From: Pseudomonas syringae CC1557
GTDB taxonomy: Bacteria > Pseudomonadota > Gammaproteobacteria > Pseudomonadales > Pseudomonadaceae
NCBI RefSeq assembly: GCF_000452705.1
Contig: NZ_CP007014.1
Coordinates: 3,224,001-3,288,000 of the forward strand
DNA length: 64,000 nucleotides
Reading direction: 5' to 3'
Shown one piece after another: positions 7,904 to 17,082 of this stretch (position 1 is the first letter of the stretch; each line of letters starts with the position of its first letter). Below the pieces are notes generated by a model that was not told the DNA's origin, did no database searches, and was given only the letters and a program-made list of their open reading frames with translations. The position numbers and the translations under genes were made by a program.

Positions 7904-8430
7904 TGGGCAGCTCCGGCAGATTTCATGGCGCTCAGCCCGGCGGCCAGACGTACCTGATAGGACAGGAATGCGATCAATTGCGCCAGGACCACGATTTCCG
8001 CGGTGCTCAGGCCTTGTTGCTGCAATGCCTGCAAGGCATGTTGATCACCCTGCACCGGAGACTCGATCAAGGTGCGGGTAAAGCTCAGGATCGCCGCCAA
8101 TCGTGGGTCTTTCAGCCTATCGATCCGGCTGCCATCAATATCGGCACGTACACAGTTGTCCAGACCGAGCTTTTCCAGCTGCGCCAGGTAATGCGCGGTC
8201 AGGGTTGGCTGCGCGCTTAGCCGCGTTGCGTAATAGGCGACCCACAGGCGCTCGATCAGCGACAGGTTGTTATCCAGTGCCGGATCGAAAAACAATTGCT
8301 GGCTGCCTTCGGTGGCTGATGCAACCTTGTCCCGCGCATGGCGCACGGTGTGCAACGGGCTGCCTGGCTCGATAGCCAGCAGTTCATCCAGCAAGTCCGG
8401 CGTTGTCTGATGTTCAGCAGTCGATGTCAT
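7900..8430 (-). CDS. CMD-domain protein, Avi_7170-like
   Basis: A 176-residue protein of the carboxymuconolactone decarboxylase-like fold. It has no CxxC pair, unlike its downstream partner, which may make it a structural or regulatory half of a hetero-oligomer. The C-terminal helix region (GLSTAEIVVLAQLIAFLSYQ) is the typical CMD pattern. I recognise the arrangement of a CMD protein overlapping an AhpD-like protein, next to a Dpp-type transporter, as the Avi_7170/Avi_7169 pair. The ATG at 8430 lies 70 bp after the binding-protein stop. The biochemical role is unknown. Confidence 0.75.
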   Translation of the reverse strand: MTSTAEHQTTPDLLDELLAIEPGSPLHTVRHARDKVASATEGSQQLFFDPALDNNLSLIERLWVAYYATRLSAQPTLTAHYLAQLEKLGLDNCVRADIDGSRIDRLKDPRLAAILSFTRTLIESPVQGDQHALQALQQQGLSTAEIVVLAQLIAFLSYQVRLAAGLSAMKSAGAAQ

Positions 8431-8500
8431 GAAATACCCTGCAATGCTGTGGTGGCGTTCGCGCTGTCGCTGTCACAAGCGCTGCGCGAACCGAGGAAGA

Positions 8501-10066
8501 TCAAGGCTGTTCGGTGACCATGGTCGCTGCGGTACGGTCGCTGACCAGCGGCTCGACTTTCAGGCCTTTGCGCGCGGCCCAGATGTTCTGGTAATGAAAC
8601 AGCGGAATGATGCCGACGTCGTCGCTGACCACCTTGACCGAGTCCTGGAGGATTTTGCGGCGCTTGGCTTCATCGAATTCGGCAGTCGAATCGGCCAGCG
8701 CCTTGTCCACCAGCGGGTTGCTGTAATGGCCCCAGTTGGAGGCGCCCAGCCCCTTGCTGCTGTTGACTGTGGTCAGAATGTTGGTCAGCGCATAAGCCGC
8801 TTCACCCGTGCCATTGCCCCAGGCAATCACACTGATGGCCAGTTCATTCTTGTTTGCCTTGCCCGCGTATACGGCCCACGGCAGTACTTCCAGCTGCACC
8901 TTGACGCCGATTCGCGTCCAGAACTGCGCCACGGCCTGCATGACTTCCGGCGCTTGCGGGTAACGGTCGCCCGGTACGTGTACGGTCAACTGAAAACCTT
9001 CGGGAAAGCCTGCCTGCGCCAGCAGGTCCTTGGCCTGTTTGACGTCATACGGGATGTTCTTGATCTCAGGGTTGTAACCGAAGGTGTTGGCCGGCATCCA
9101 CTGGTTGGCCTCGGTGACCGTGCCCTGCATGATGCGCTCGTCGATGGCCGGACGATTGATCGCCAGGGACAGCGCCTTGCGCACCCGCACGTCCAGCAAT
9201 GGGTTCTCGGCCAGCGGCTTGCCCGCGTTATCACGAATGAACTCGTTGGGACCGACGCGGAAGCTCGGCTGAATGATCAACGCACGCAGCCCCTGATAAG
9301 CAAACACATTCACGCTTGGCGTCTTGCGCAGGCGCTCGACATCGGTTGGCGACACCTTGTCGATCACGTCCACGTCGCCTGCCAGCAAAGCCGCCGTTCG
9401 ATTGGCCGCGTTAGCGATGAAACGGAAATCAACCTTGTCCCAGGTCGGCTTCGCGCCCCAGTAACTGTCATTGCGGGCAAAGATCGTGCGGTCGCCCGGC
9501 ACGTAGGACACAAAGCGATAAGGCCCGGTGCCGATCATGGCCTTGCCCGAATTGTAATCGGCACTGCTCGCCGTCGCGCCTGCGTGCCGACTGACAATGT
9601 AGATCGAGTCGATGTCCGGCAGCAGGTTGGCGTTGGGCAGACGGGTCTTGATAATCAGCGTGTGCTCATCCCTGGCCTTGACCGATTCCACCGTGCGCAT
9701 GGCACCCGCGTAAGAGGCGACACTGCCCGGTACGCTGCGCGCACGCTCGAAAGAGAACACCAGATCGTCAGCCGTCAGTGGCGTGCCGTCCTGCCATTTC
9801 ACGTCATCACGCAGGGCAAACTCCCACGTGGTGTCGTCCACGACTTTCCAGCTTTTCGCGAGCCCAGGCAGGGTCTTGTCGTCGCGACGGCTGACCAGCG
9901 ATTCAAAGGCATGCAGCGCCACCGAACGGTCGCCCGCGTAGTTGTTCAACTGTGGATCAAGGGACGAGACCGGGTCGGCATAACCGATACGCAGGTCCTG
10001 CGCCGAGGCACTGCCGGCTGCCAGTAGCAGAGCCGAGGCCAGCAACGAACGAACGAGTGGTTTCAT
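8501..10066 (-). CDS. dipeptide/oligopeptide-type ABC transporter substrate-binding protein
   Basis: A 521-residue extracellular solute-binding protein of family 5 (DppA/OppA fold). It starts with a signal peptide (MKPLVRSLLASALLLAAGSASA). The mature protein begins QDLRIGYADPVSSLDPQLNN, with the family's typical opening, followed by RDDVKWQDGTPLTADDLVFS (about residues 88-107). These proteins bind peptides but also nickel, opines, glutathione and other organic ligands, so the name does not fix the substrate. It is encoded 64 bp downstream of the second ATPase gene and upstream of the two CMD genes. I think it is the KPN_01854-like subfamily, which keeps company with Avi_7169/7170 proteins, but I hold that with moderate confidence only. 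Confidence 0.9.
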   Translation of the reverse strand: MKPLVRSLLASALLLAAGSASAQDLRIGYADPVSSLDPQLNNYAGDRSVALHAFESLVSRRDDKTLPGLAKSWKVVDDTTWEFALRDDVKWQDGTPLTADDLVFSFERARSVPGSVASYAGAMRTVESVKARDEHTLIIKTRLPNANLLPDIDSIYIVSRHAGATASSADYNSGKAMIGTGPYRFVSYVPGDRTIFARNDSYWGAKPTWDKVDFRFIANAANRTAALLAGDVDVIDKVSPTDVERLRKTPSVNVFAYQGLRALIIQPSFRVGPNEFIRDNAGKPLAENPLLDVRVRKALSLAINRPAIDERIMQGTVTEANQWMPANTFGYNPEIKNIPYDVKQAKDLLAQAGFPEGFQLTVHVPGDRYPQAPEVMQAVAQFWTRIGVKVQLEVLPWAVYAGKANKNELAISVIAWGNGTGEAAYALTNILTTVNSSKGLGASNWGHYSNPLVDKALADSTAEFDEAKRRKILQDSVKVVSDDVGIIPLFHYQNIWAARKGLKVEPLVSDRTAATMVTEQP

Positions 10067-10130
10067 GGGTGATTCCTTGTACGCAATGGCGGAGATTGAC
10101 GAGCTTCAGGGGCTCGTTCAGTGTTGGTCA

Positions 10131-11144
10131 TTAGCCTTGATCATTTAAATGACACGCGCTCTGGTGGTTCGGCGAAACCTCCCTCAGCGCTGGAACTTCC
10201 TCGCGGCAGCGCGGCATGGCGTGCGGGCAGCGAGGGTGGAAATGACACCCGGCAGGCGGGTTCAGCGGGCTGGGGATTTCCCCTTTGATCGCGTCATAAC
10301 GGGTACTGCGAATATCGAAGCGCGGGATCTGCGCCAGCAGCGCCTGGGTGTACGGGTGATTGGCCCGCGCAAACAGGTTATCGACCGAGGCTGTCTCGAC
10401 CACGCGGCCCAGGTACATCACCACCACGCGGTCACAAAGGTGCTCGACCACACCCAGATCGTGGCTGATGAACAGATACGTCAGGCCCAGCTCATCGCGC
10501 AGGTCCATGAACAGATTAAGGATCTGTGCCTGAATCGAGACGTCCAGCGCGGCCACCGATTCATCGCACACCAGCAGTTCCGGCTGCACCGCCAGCGCAC
10601 GGGCGATGCCGATCCGCTGACGCTGACCGCCGCTGAACTGATGCGGATAACGCTGACGCAGTTGTGGGCTGAGTCCGGCACGCTGCAGTTGCGCGCTGAC
10701 ATAGTCGTCGGCACCTTTGCGGTCGGTCAGGCCATGCAGCAGTGCGCCCTCGCCGACGATACGGTCGACCCGCAAGCGCGGATTGAGGCTCGACGACGGG
10801 TCCTGAAAAATCATCTGCACCTTGAGACGCAGCGACTTGCGCTCCTTCGCGGTCAGGCTGTCGAGCGGCTTGCCGTCCACCAGCGCGCTGCCGGAAGACA
10901 CCGGCAACAGTCCGGCAACCATGCGTCCAAGGGTCGATTTGCCGCAACCCGACTCGCCCACCAGCCCGACCACTTCGCCGCGCACAATACGCAGATCGAC
11001 ACGATCTACGGCATGCGTCACCGGCTTGGGGCGTGTCAGGTGCAGGCGTTGCAGCAGCCCTTCAAACGAGCGCTCGTTCACGGTTTTGCCAAAAGTCTTG
11101 CTGACCTGTTGCAGTTCGATGAGGGGGATCTGATCACTGGACAT
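10131..11144 (-). CDS. DppF/OppF-like ABC transporter ATP-binding protein
   Basis: A 337-residue ATPase of the dipeptide/oligopeptide importer family. Walker A is GESGCGKST (about residues 60-68), the signature is FSGGQRQRIGIARAL (about 161-175), and CDESVAALD is Walker B with the D-loop. The C-terminal oligo_HPY domain contains CHFHPRCPHAMPRC, a cysteine cluster that binds Fe-S in some Dpp/Opp ATPases. I chose the ATG at 11144, where the MSSDQIPLIEL start fits the family. Longer readings add about 59 non-homologous residues. It overlaps the upstream ATPase stop by 11 bp. Walker B has Ser in place of the usual Pro after Glu (DESVAALD), a tolerated variant. Confidence 0.92.
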   Translation of the reverse strand: MSSDQIPLIELQQVSKTFGKTVNERSFEGLLQRLHLTRPKPVTHAVDRVDLRIVRGEVVGLVGESGCGKSTLGRMVAGLLPVSSGSALVDGKPLDSLTAKERKSLRLKVQMIFQDPSSSLNPRLRVDRIVGEGALLHGLTDRKGADDYVSAQLQRAGLSPQLRQRYPHQFSGGQRQRIGIARALAVQPELLVCDESVAALDVSIQAQILNLFMDLRDELGLTYLFISHDLGVVEHLCDRVVVMYLGRVVETASVDNLFARANHPYTQALLAQIPRFDIRSTRYDAIKGEIPSPLNPPAGCHFHPRCPHAMPRCREEVPALREVSPNHQSACHLNDQG

Positions 11145-12150
11145 CGGCAGCAGCTCCTGGATAAAAGCAGCGAACCGTATGGCCCGGCAGAATTTCGCGT
11201 GGTTCAGGGTCCTGCGCGCATATTTCTGCTGCTCTGGGGCAGCGCGCGGCAAACGCACAGCCAGCAGGCATCGACAGCAGATCCGGTGCCATGCCGGGAA
11301 TCTGCCGCAAGCGCTGACCACGTTTGTTGCGGCTCGGCAGGCTGTCGATCAGGCCCTGTGTGTAAGGATGTTGCGGACGATCCAGAACCTGCTCGACCGA
11401 ACCCTGCTCGACGATACGTCCGGCGTACATCACCGCCATATCGTCAGCCAACCCGGCCACCACGGACAGGTCATGGGTGATCCAGATCAGCGAAGTGCCC
11501 TGCTCGCGCACCAGTTTCTGCACTTCACTGAGGATCTGCGCCTGAATGGTCACGTCCAGCGCGGTGGTCGGCTCGTCGGCGATGATCAGGTCAGGCGAGT
11601 GCAACAGCGCAATCGCGATCGCCACCCGCTGACGCATGCCGCCGGAGAGCTGATGCGGATAGGCACGCAAGCGCTCTTCGGGGCTGGCAATGCCCATCAG
11701 CGCCAAGGTGCGGCTGGCATGCTCGCGGGCATCGCGTTTACTGATCGAACGATGCGCGCGTACCGCTTCGATCATTTGCGTATCGACGCGCAGTACCGGG
11801 TTGAGGGTCATCATCGGGTCCTGAAAAATCATCGCCACCCGATTGCCCTGGATTTCCCGCAGTTGCGCGGTGGAGAGCTTTGTCAGGTCCCGGCCCTTGA
11901 ACAGTACCTGGCCGCCACTGATGCGCCCCGGTTCATCCACCAGACCGAGAATCGAGAAACCGGTCACCGATTTGCCCGACCCCGACTCGCCCACCAGCCC
12001 TAGAATGCGCCCCGGCTGCACGCGCAACGACACATTGCGCACCGCAGGCAACACACCGGCGCGGGTATGAAACGAGGTACACAGGTCGCGCACCTCGAGG
12101 GTCGGCTGTTCGACTGAAACTGGCGCAGATGACACTTCAGGCAGGCTCAT
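11134..12150 (-). CDS. DppD/OppD-like ABC transporter ATP-binding protein
   Basis: A 338-residue first ATPase of the peptide-type importer. It has Walker A GESGSGKSV (about residues 54-62), signature LSGGMRQRVAIAIAL (about 167-181), Walker B with ADEPTTALD, and the C-terminal oligo_HPY Cys motif CAFAARCPRAAEIC. The start MSLPEVSSAPVS at 12150 overlaps the permease stop by 4 bp. With the DppF-like partner it forms the usual heterodimeric motor. The order permease, permease, ATPase, ATPase is standard for Dpp/Opp systems. Here the binding protein comes last, and a flavoprotein precedes the set. Confidence 0.92.
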   Translation of the reverse strand: MSLPEVSSAPVSVEQPTLEVRDLCTSFHTRAGVLPAVRNVSLRVQPGRILGLVGESGSGKSVTGFSILGLVDEPGRISGGQVLFKGRDLTKLSTAQLREIQGNRVAMIFQDPMMTLNPVLRVDTQMIEAVRAHRSISKRDAREHASRTLALMGIASPEERLRAYPHQLSGGMRQRVAIAIALLHSPDLIIADEPTTALDVTIQAQILSEVQKLVREQGTSLIWITHDLSVVAGLADDMAVMYAGRIVEQGSVEQVLDRPQHPYTQGLIDSLPSRNKRGQRLRQIPGMAPDLLSMPAGCAFAARCPRAAEICAQDPEPREILPGHTVRCFYPGAAADVQ

Positions 12151-13067
12151 CGCTGCAACCTCGGGTTCAGGACATCACGCAGGCGGTCACCGACCAGATT
12201 GATCGCAACAATGGTGATCAGCAGTGCCAGCCCCGGAAACAGGCTGATCCAGTATTCATTGCTGAGCATGTATTGAAAGCCGTTGGCGATCAGCAGGCCC
12301 AGCGACGGCTCGGTCACCGGCACGCCAAGGCCGAGAAACGACAGGGTCGCTTCCAGGGTGATGGCGCGGGCGATCTGCAAGGCGCCGATCACGATCAGCG
12401 GCGGCAGGCAGTTGGGCAGAATGTGGCCGATCACCAGGCGTAGCGGCCCCACCCCCTGCCCGCGCGCTGCATCGACATATTCGCGGCGGCTTTCAGTGAG
12501 CGCCTGACCACGGGCGGTACGTGCGTAATAAGCCCATTCGAGCAGGATCAGGGTGAGCATCACGTTGCCGACGCCCTTGCCCAGCCAGGCCAGAATCATC
12601 AGCGCCATCAGAATCACCGGAAACGACAGCAACAGGTCGACCAGACGCATCAGCAACGCATCGACCCAGCCGCCGACATACGCAGAGACCAACCCCAACA
12701 GCGTGCCGATCACTGCTGCGATCAACGCTGAACCGATGCCGACCCACAGGCTGATGCGCAAGCCGTAGATAATCGCCGAGACCAGATCGCGGCCCTGCCC
12801 GTCAGTGCCCAGCCAATAGGTGTAACCGCTGTCCATGTTCAGGCTGCCGGGCGGCATGCGCGCATCCATCACGTTGAGCTGCATCAGGTCGTAGGGGTTC
12901 TGCACCACAATCCATGGCGCGAAGGCTGCGACCAGCACAATGATCACCAATAGCAGCAGGCCAACCACCGCCGTGGTGGAACTCATGAACTCGACGGCCA
13001 CCCGCCGCCAGGGCGACTGGGCCTGCAACAGGGTGTTCGCAGGCAGGGCTTTTTCAGTGATGCTCAT
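12147..13067 (-). CDS. DppC-like ABC transporter permease
   Basis: A 306-residue inner-membrane permease of the BPD_transp_1 family, with an OppC_N-type N-terminal domain. A cytoplasmic N-terminus is followed by a first membrane helix near residues 32-55, a periplasmic loop (PPGSLNMDSGYTYWLGTDGQG), then five helices. The EAA loop lies around REYVDAARGQGVGPLRLVIGH (about residues 195-215). The GTDGQGRDL motif at the start of the transport domain is diagnostic of the DppC/OppC side. Start and stop both overlap their neighbours by 4 bp. It pairs with the DppB-like permease encoded just upstream. Confidence 0.92.
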   Translation of the reverse strand: MSITEKALPANTLLQAQSPWRRVAVEFMSSTTAVVGLLLLVIIVLVAAFAPWIVVQNPYDLMQLNVMDARMPPGSLNMDSGYTYWLGTDGQGRDLVSAIIYGLRISLWVGIGSALIAAVIGTLLGLVSAYVGGWVDALLMRLVDLLLSFPVILMALMILAWLGKGVGNVMLTLILLEWAYYARTARGQALTESRREYVDAARGQGVGPLRLVIGHILPNCLPPLIVIGALQIARAITLEATLSFLGLGVPVTEPSLGLLIANGFQYMLSNEYWISLFPGLALLITIVAINLVGDRLRDVLNPRLQR

Positions 13068-14038
13068 CGGGATGCCTCGATACGTACGCGCGGATCCAGC
13101 AGGTAATACAAGCCATCGACGATAAGGTTGAGCACCACGAAAATCACCACGACCACCATCAGGTAGGCGACCACCACCGGGCGGTCAAGCATGTTGATGC
13201 TGTCGAGAATCAGCTTGCCCGCACCCGGCCAGGCAAAAATGCTTTCAGTGACGACGGCATAGGCGATGGTCGAGCCCAGCTCCATCGCCAGCACCGTCAC
13301 TACCGGAATCATGGTGTTGCGCATGACGTGCATGCACATCACGCGCATGGGCGACAGGCCTTTGGCACGGGCGAATTTGACGAATTCCTGCGGCAACACC
13401 TCACGCACGCCTGCGCGGGTCAGGCGCAACACCAGTGAAATCTTGAACAGTGCCAGGTTCAGCGCGGGCAACAGCAAGTGCTGCAAGCCGTCCAGCGTCA
13501 GCCACGACCATTGCACGCCCAGCCATTCACGGGTCTCGCCGCGCCCGCTGGCCGGCAGCCAGCCAAGTTTGATCGAGAACAGCATGATCATCATCAACGC
13601 CACCCAGAACGCCGGCAGCGAAAAGCCGACGATACTGGCAGCCATCATCAGGCGGGACAGCGGATGATCGGGATATAAACCGGCGAACATGCCCAGCGGC
13701 ACGCCGATCACCACGGCCAGAAACAGTGCGCTGAACGCCAGTTCGAAGGTCGCGGGCAGGCGCTGCAAAATCAGACGCATGGCGTCTTCGTGATACACGA
13801 AACTCTGGCCCAGATTGCCGTGCAACGCGCCCTTGAGAAAGATCAGGTATTGCTGCCACAACGGCTTGTCCAGCCCCAGGTGGACGATGGCTTGCAAGCG
13901 TTCGGCCTGATTGAGGTCTTCGCCCACCAGAATGTCCATCGGATTGCCGATGGCGTTGAGGCCGACGAACACCACCAGCGTCATCAACAGAATCACCAGC
14001 AACGACTGGGTAAGTCGGCGCAGCGCCCAGCCGATCAT
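13064..14038 (-). CDS. DppB-like ABC transporter permease
   Basis: A 324-residue permease of the DppB/OppB type. It begins with the usual first helix (MIGWALRRLTQSLLVILLM), followed by a periplasmic loop containing GNPMDILVGEDL and LGLDKPLWQQYL, both recognisable in DppB proteins. The EAA loop is near EFVKFARAKGLSPMRVMCMH. I chose the ATG at 14038 because MIGWALRRL matches the family start. It overlaps the flavoprotein stop by 4 bp, and a start at 14077 would add 13 unrelated residues. Coupling to the flavoprotein gene is a sign that uptake and oxidation belong to one pathway. Confidence 0.92.
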   Translation of the reverse strand: MIGWALRRLTQSLLVILLMTLVVFVGLNAIGNPMDILVGEDLNQAERLQAIVHLGLDKPLWQQYLIFLKGALHGNLGQSFVYHEDAMRLILQRLPATFELAFSALFLAVVIGVPLGMFAGLYPDHPLSRLMMAASIVGFSLPAFWVALMMIMLFSIKLGWLPASGRGETREWLGVQWSWLTLDGLQHLLLPALNLALFKISLVLRLTRAGVREVLPQEFVKFARAKGLSPMRVMCMHVMRNTMIPVVTVLAMELGSTIAYAVVTESIFAWPGAGKLILDSINMLDRPVVVAYLMVVVVIFVVLNLIVDGLYYLLDPRVRIEASR

Positions 14039-15495
14039 GTGCGTGACTCTTCGGCAGTCGGCTCGCTGACCAGCCACTCATCGCCCAACAATTCCGGCTC
14101 GGCATAATCGCGCATGGACTCGAAATGCAGCGCGATGTCTTCGTTGAACAGCAGCCCGACCAGTGCATGCGCCAACCGTTTGGAGCCTTCGCTGATGGCC
14201 GGGATGTCTCCGGACACCGCGCCGTAGCTCAGTGCTGCCGGGTAGCTGAAACAGTGAATGTGATTGAGCCCCGGACACGCACCGGGAGTTTTCTCCTGAA
14301 ATTCGAAGCAGTTGCCCAGGTCAGGCAGGACCGCCAGCTCAGTATCAGTTTCGCCAGGCGGCGCCGTGAAGCGGTCCTGCCAGACACGAATATGCGACGA
14401 GAACGGGGCAAATTCCGGGCGCTGTGCAAGGTCGGTGCGAAAGCCGGTGGCGAAGACCACAAAATCTGCTTCGATACGCGCCTTCGACGTGTGCAGCGAG
14501 ACCCCGCCAGCCGGATTTGCTTCGACCGCCAGCACGGCGTTGTCGAGCAGGAAACGCGCCCTGCCCGAGTTCGATACCCTGAGGGTACTGCCACGTGGCG
14601 GCGGCACTTGCTGGGTGTTGAGGTAGTGACGAATGCGCCACTTCCAGAGGTCCGGCAAGCGCCAGTAGCCGTGGACCATCCCCGGATTACCGACGCCCTT
14701 GCCTTTGTTGACGCGCGGCAGCTCGGCTCGACGAATCAGCAGATCGACTCGCTGCGCACCGGCTTCCAGCGCCGTCGCGGCGCTGTCCATGGCCGACGCG
14801 CCGCCACCGATGACCGCGACACGCTTGCCTGCGAACCAGTCATCCTGCAAACCGGCTGCCGAGTGTGTCCACAGATGATCCGGCAATTGCCGGGCGAAAT
14901 CCGGCACCCAGGGGCCACCCAGCCCATCACGACCGGTCGCGAGTACCACGTGCCGGGCCAGCATGAATCGGGTTTGCGCGGGCGTGGTGAGGTCCAGCTC
15001 GATCAGACCATCGGCTCTGGGTGCAACCCGGCTGACCCGGTGTTCGTTACGTACATCCAACGCCAGTACCTTGCGATACCAGCGCAGGTACTCGGCCCAT
15101 TGCAGGCGTGGAATCTTGTCCAGTGCGGCCCAGCCATCAGCACCGAACTGCGCTTCATACCAGGCACGAAAGGTCAGTGCCGGTAAACCCAGTGCCGGTC
15201 CGGTCAACTGTTTTGGCGAGCGCAGGGTTTCCATGCGTGCGGTGGTCGCCCACGGGCCCTCGAAACCTGCCGGAGACTGATCGAAGATTACTGCCGCGAC
15301 GCCCAGATGCCGCAGCTCGGCAGCCAGGGCAAGCCCGGCCATGCCGCCACCAATGATCGCCACGTCGAGCACGGCCTGCCCGGCACTGACCCGCGGTTTG
15401 ACCCAGGGCTTGGCAGGCAGGTCCAGCCAGGCCAGATCCTGTTGCAGGCGAGCTTCCAGCGCGGCAAGGCCGGCAGGCGGGTTTACATCGGACAT
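14035..15495 (-). CDS. FAD/NAD(P)-binding flavoprotein monooxygenase-like protein
   Basis: A 486-residue flavoprotein with two Rossmann motifs. The N-terminal FAD motif GGGMAGLALAAEL is at about residues 49-61, and a second dinucleotide motif VIGGGASAMDSAA lies near residue 230. The order FAD motif, then NAD(P) motif, and the ATGF signature (VVFATGFRTDL) near residue 350 are as in FMO and N-hydroxylating monooxygenases, although the fit to SidA or FMO is loose. I start it at the ATG at 15495 (MSDVNPPAGLAALEARL). A TTG at 15546 is possible but less likely. As first gene of a coupled operon with a Dpp-type importer and two AhpD/CMD proteins, it probably oxygenates the imported compound. The substrate is unknown. 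Confidence 0.85.
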   Translation of the reverse strand: MSDVNPPAGLAALEARLQQDLAWLDLPAKPWVKPRVSAGQAVLDVAIIGGGMAGLALAAELRHLGVAAVIFDQSPAGFEGPWATTARMETLRSPKQLTGPALGLPALTFRAWYEAQFGADGWAALDKIPRLQWAEYLRWYRKVLALDVRNEHRVSRVAPRADGLIELDLTTPAQTRFMLARHVVLATGRDGLGGPWVPDFARQLPDHLWTHSAAGLQDDWFAGKRVAVIGGGASAMDSAATALEAGAQRVDLLIRRAELPRVNKGKGVGNPGMVHGYWRLPDLWKWRIRHYLNTQQVPPPRGSTLRVSNSGRARFLLDNAVLAVEANPAGGVSLHTSKARIEADFVVFATGFRTDLAQRPEFAPFSSHIRVWQDRFTAPPGETDTELAVLPDLGNCFEFQEKTPGACPGLNHIHCFSYPAALSYGAVSGDIPAISEGSKRLAHALVGLLFNEDIALHFESMRDYAEPELLGDEWLVSEPTAEESRT

Positions 15496-15715
15496 TGGTC
15501 GGTACTCGGAAAAATGATCAGGCCCAAAGCCCTGGCGTTGACTCAAATCAATTCAAAAACCATTCCATATTTACTTAAAATGAATTCTTAAAGGCCTTGA
15601 ATGCTTAATCCGAATAGTAAAAGCCGTTTTTTATTCTAGCAACGCGCAAAAAAGCATATTGATATTTCCAAATGGAATTTAGGTGCTATCTGGCTACGCG
15701 TGGCGGCATGGGTAT
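15496..15715. promoter_or_regulatory. AT-rich upstream region of the flavoprotein-Dpp operon
   Basis: This stretch is clearly richer in A+T than its surroundings and should hold the promoter of the minus-strand operon that begins at 15495. I see a short dyad TTCCA-AA-TGGAA at 15666-15677 and a related ATTCCAT at about 15560-15568, which could be operator half-sites for a LysR or sulfur regulator. No -35/-10 pair or sigma-54 site stands out. This is position-based inference, not a mapped promoter. Confidence 0.4.
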
Positions 15716-15890
15716 GTGACGCAGAGCGTCACGAAAGGCGTTCCCACGCTGGAGCGTGCGGAACGAGAGGTATCTGGACTTTCGCTGTCTCGCCCCAGTG
15801 ACGCGCGCTGAGCGTCATCTACAAACTGACTGACTATCGTGCCAATGCTCCGCGTTGGCATGCATTTCTGGACGCTCCGCGTCCGATCTT
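15716..15890. repeat. dispersed inverted repeat, copy B
   Basis: The left arm, 15716-15770, reads GTGACGCAGAGCGTCACGAA and continues with a TTCCCACGCTGGAGCGTG unit. The right arm, 15833-15890, is its approximate reverse complement, ending GGACGCTCCGCGTCCGATC. A third partial unit (GACGCGCGCTGAGCGTCA) lies between them at about 15799-15816. It is the same family as copies at 2872, 19275 and 54788. It fills the gap between the LysR gene stop and the AT-rich operon promoter region. I see no coding capacity here. Confidence 0.8.
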
Positions 15891-15941
15891 CAGTCTTGTG
15901 CGATGACAGGCGTTACCAACGCTCAAGCTTAGATCCCTCTC

Positions 15942-16892
15942 TCACTCTGCATAAATGCTCTGCAACAGCGCATCGTGAGCACCGGCTTCGTGCATGATCA
16001 TCTCTGGCAACAGAATTTTCGCGGAAACGGCTATTTCCTCGATCAGCGCCCTTGCCACGTCCGATAACGGGCTGGCAAAGGCCGATATCAAACCGAAAAA
16101 GAACGGAATATTGCAGGTGATCGGCCTGACTACTACGCCTTGCACCGGCACGCCCATGGCGGTGAACGGGTCGACCAGTGCGATGCCGAGCCCTGCCCTG
16201 GCCATCTGCATGGCGATCAGCGAGGTGTTGGTGTCAAGCATGTGCGGAGGCTCGCCGACAACATCGTGAAACGCCTTGTCGATCCGTCGGCGAAATCGAT
16301 ACGGATTGGCCATGGTGATCAGGGTCTGTTGCCGCAGCAGCTCAATAGACAGAATGTCATGCGCGGCCAGTTCGGAGTCGGCAGGCAACACCGCCACGCA
16401 AGCTGCCTCGCCGATCCAGTGGATCTCCAGCCCACGATGTTCCAGCGGCAGGCTCACAGCCCCCAGATCCATGGTCTTCGACAGCACGGCCTGAACCACA
16501 TTCTCCGGGGACATGCTCTGGAGCTGGATCTGCTGTGGACGCAGATGCTCCGGCAGTCGTGACAGTGCCGCAGGCAGCAGCCCGGCCGCCAGCGCCGAAA
16601 TGGCGACCAGTTTGATCTGATGGTTTTCTTCCTGAGCGATGTGCTGCGCCCGTTGGCGAATGTTGCGAACGCTCAGCAACGCGCTTTCGACCTCGCCGTA
16701 CATCATGAACGCCTTGTGGGTCGGCGTGACCTTTGGCCCGCTGCGCTCGAACAGCGCAAAACCCAGCTCCTGCTCAAGTTCCTGAATAACCCGGGTGACG
16801 GAGGGCTGGGAGCGACCCAGCATTTTCCCGGCCGCCGTGACACTGCCTGCCGACATGACCGCCGCAAACGCTTCAAGTTGACGCAAATCCAT
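15942..16892 (-). CDS. LysR-family transcriptional regulator
   Basis: A 316-residue LysR regulator. The N-terminal winged helix-turn-helix reads MDLRQLEAFAAVMSAGSVTA, then AAGKMLGRSQPSVTRVIQEL. The effector-binding domain begins near residue 92. I chose the ATG at 16892, with AAGGCG about 8 bp upstream, because the HTH begins right at this methionine as is usual in the family. Upstream in-frame residues are not family-like. It is encoded on the same strand as, and upstream of, the flavoprotein-Dpp operon, separated by about 450 bp, and is the obvious candidate to regulate it. Control of that operon is inferred from position alone. The ligand domain resembles amino-acid/opine-type LysR proteins only in a general way. 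Confidence 0.9.
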   Translation of the reverse strand: MDLRQLEAFAAVMSAGSVTAAGKMLGRSQPSVTRVIQELEQELGFALFERSGPKVTPTHKAFMMYGEVESALLSVRNIRQRAQHIAQEENHQIKLVAISALAAGLLPAALSRLPEHLRPQQIQLQSMSPENVVQAVLSKTMDLGAVSLPLEHRGLEIHWIGEAACVAVLPADSELAAHDILSIELLRQQTLITMANPYRFRRRIDKAFHDVVGEPPHMLDTNTSLIAMQMARAGLGIALVDPFTAMGVPVQGVVVRPITCNIPFFFGLISAFASPLSDVARALIEEIAVSAKILLPEMIMHEAGAHDALLQSIYAE

Positions 16893-17082
16893 AAGCACGC
16901 CTTGATCATCACCGATACGTGAAGAATCCTGCGTTGCAGAACTCCCCGACTCAAAGCGCAAAAGTCTACACGCTGTCGGCATGGAAGGCCTCGCACCCGT
17001 CGCTCATACGTACGTAAAGTGTGGCTGAGGCTGGTCTTCCAGAAAGCTGCGGCGGTGTTTTGAGCAAAGCTCAGGGCGGTGC

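Noticed and set aside
8429..10027. Long plus-strand reading frame opposite the peptide-type binding protein gene
   Set aside because: Same reason: it mirrors a real gene with a clear signal peptide and family motifs, and has none of its own.
17008..17018. ATACGTACGTA palindromic sequence between the GGDEF and LysR genes
   Set aside because: The dyad is short and self-evident from a repeated ACGT; chance is likely and position gives no support.
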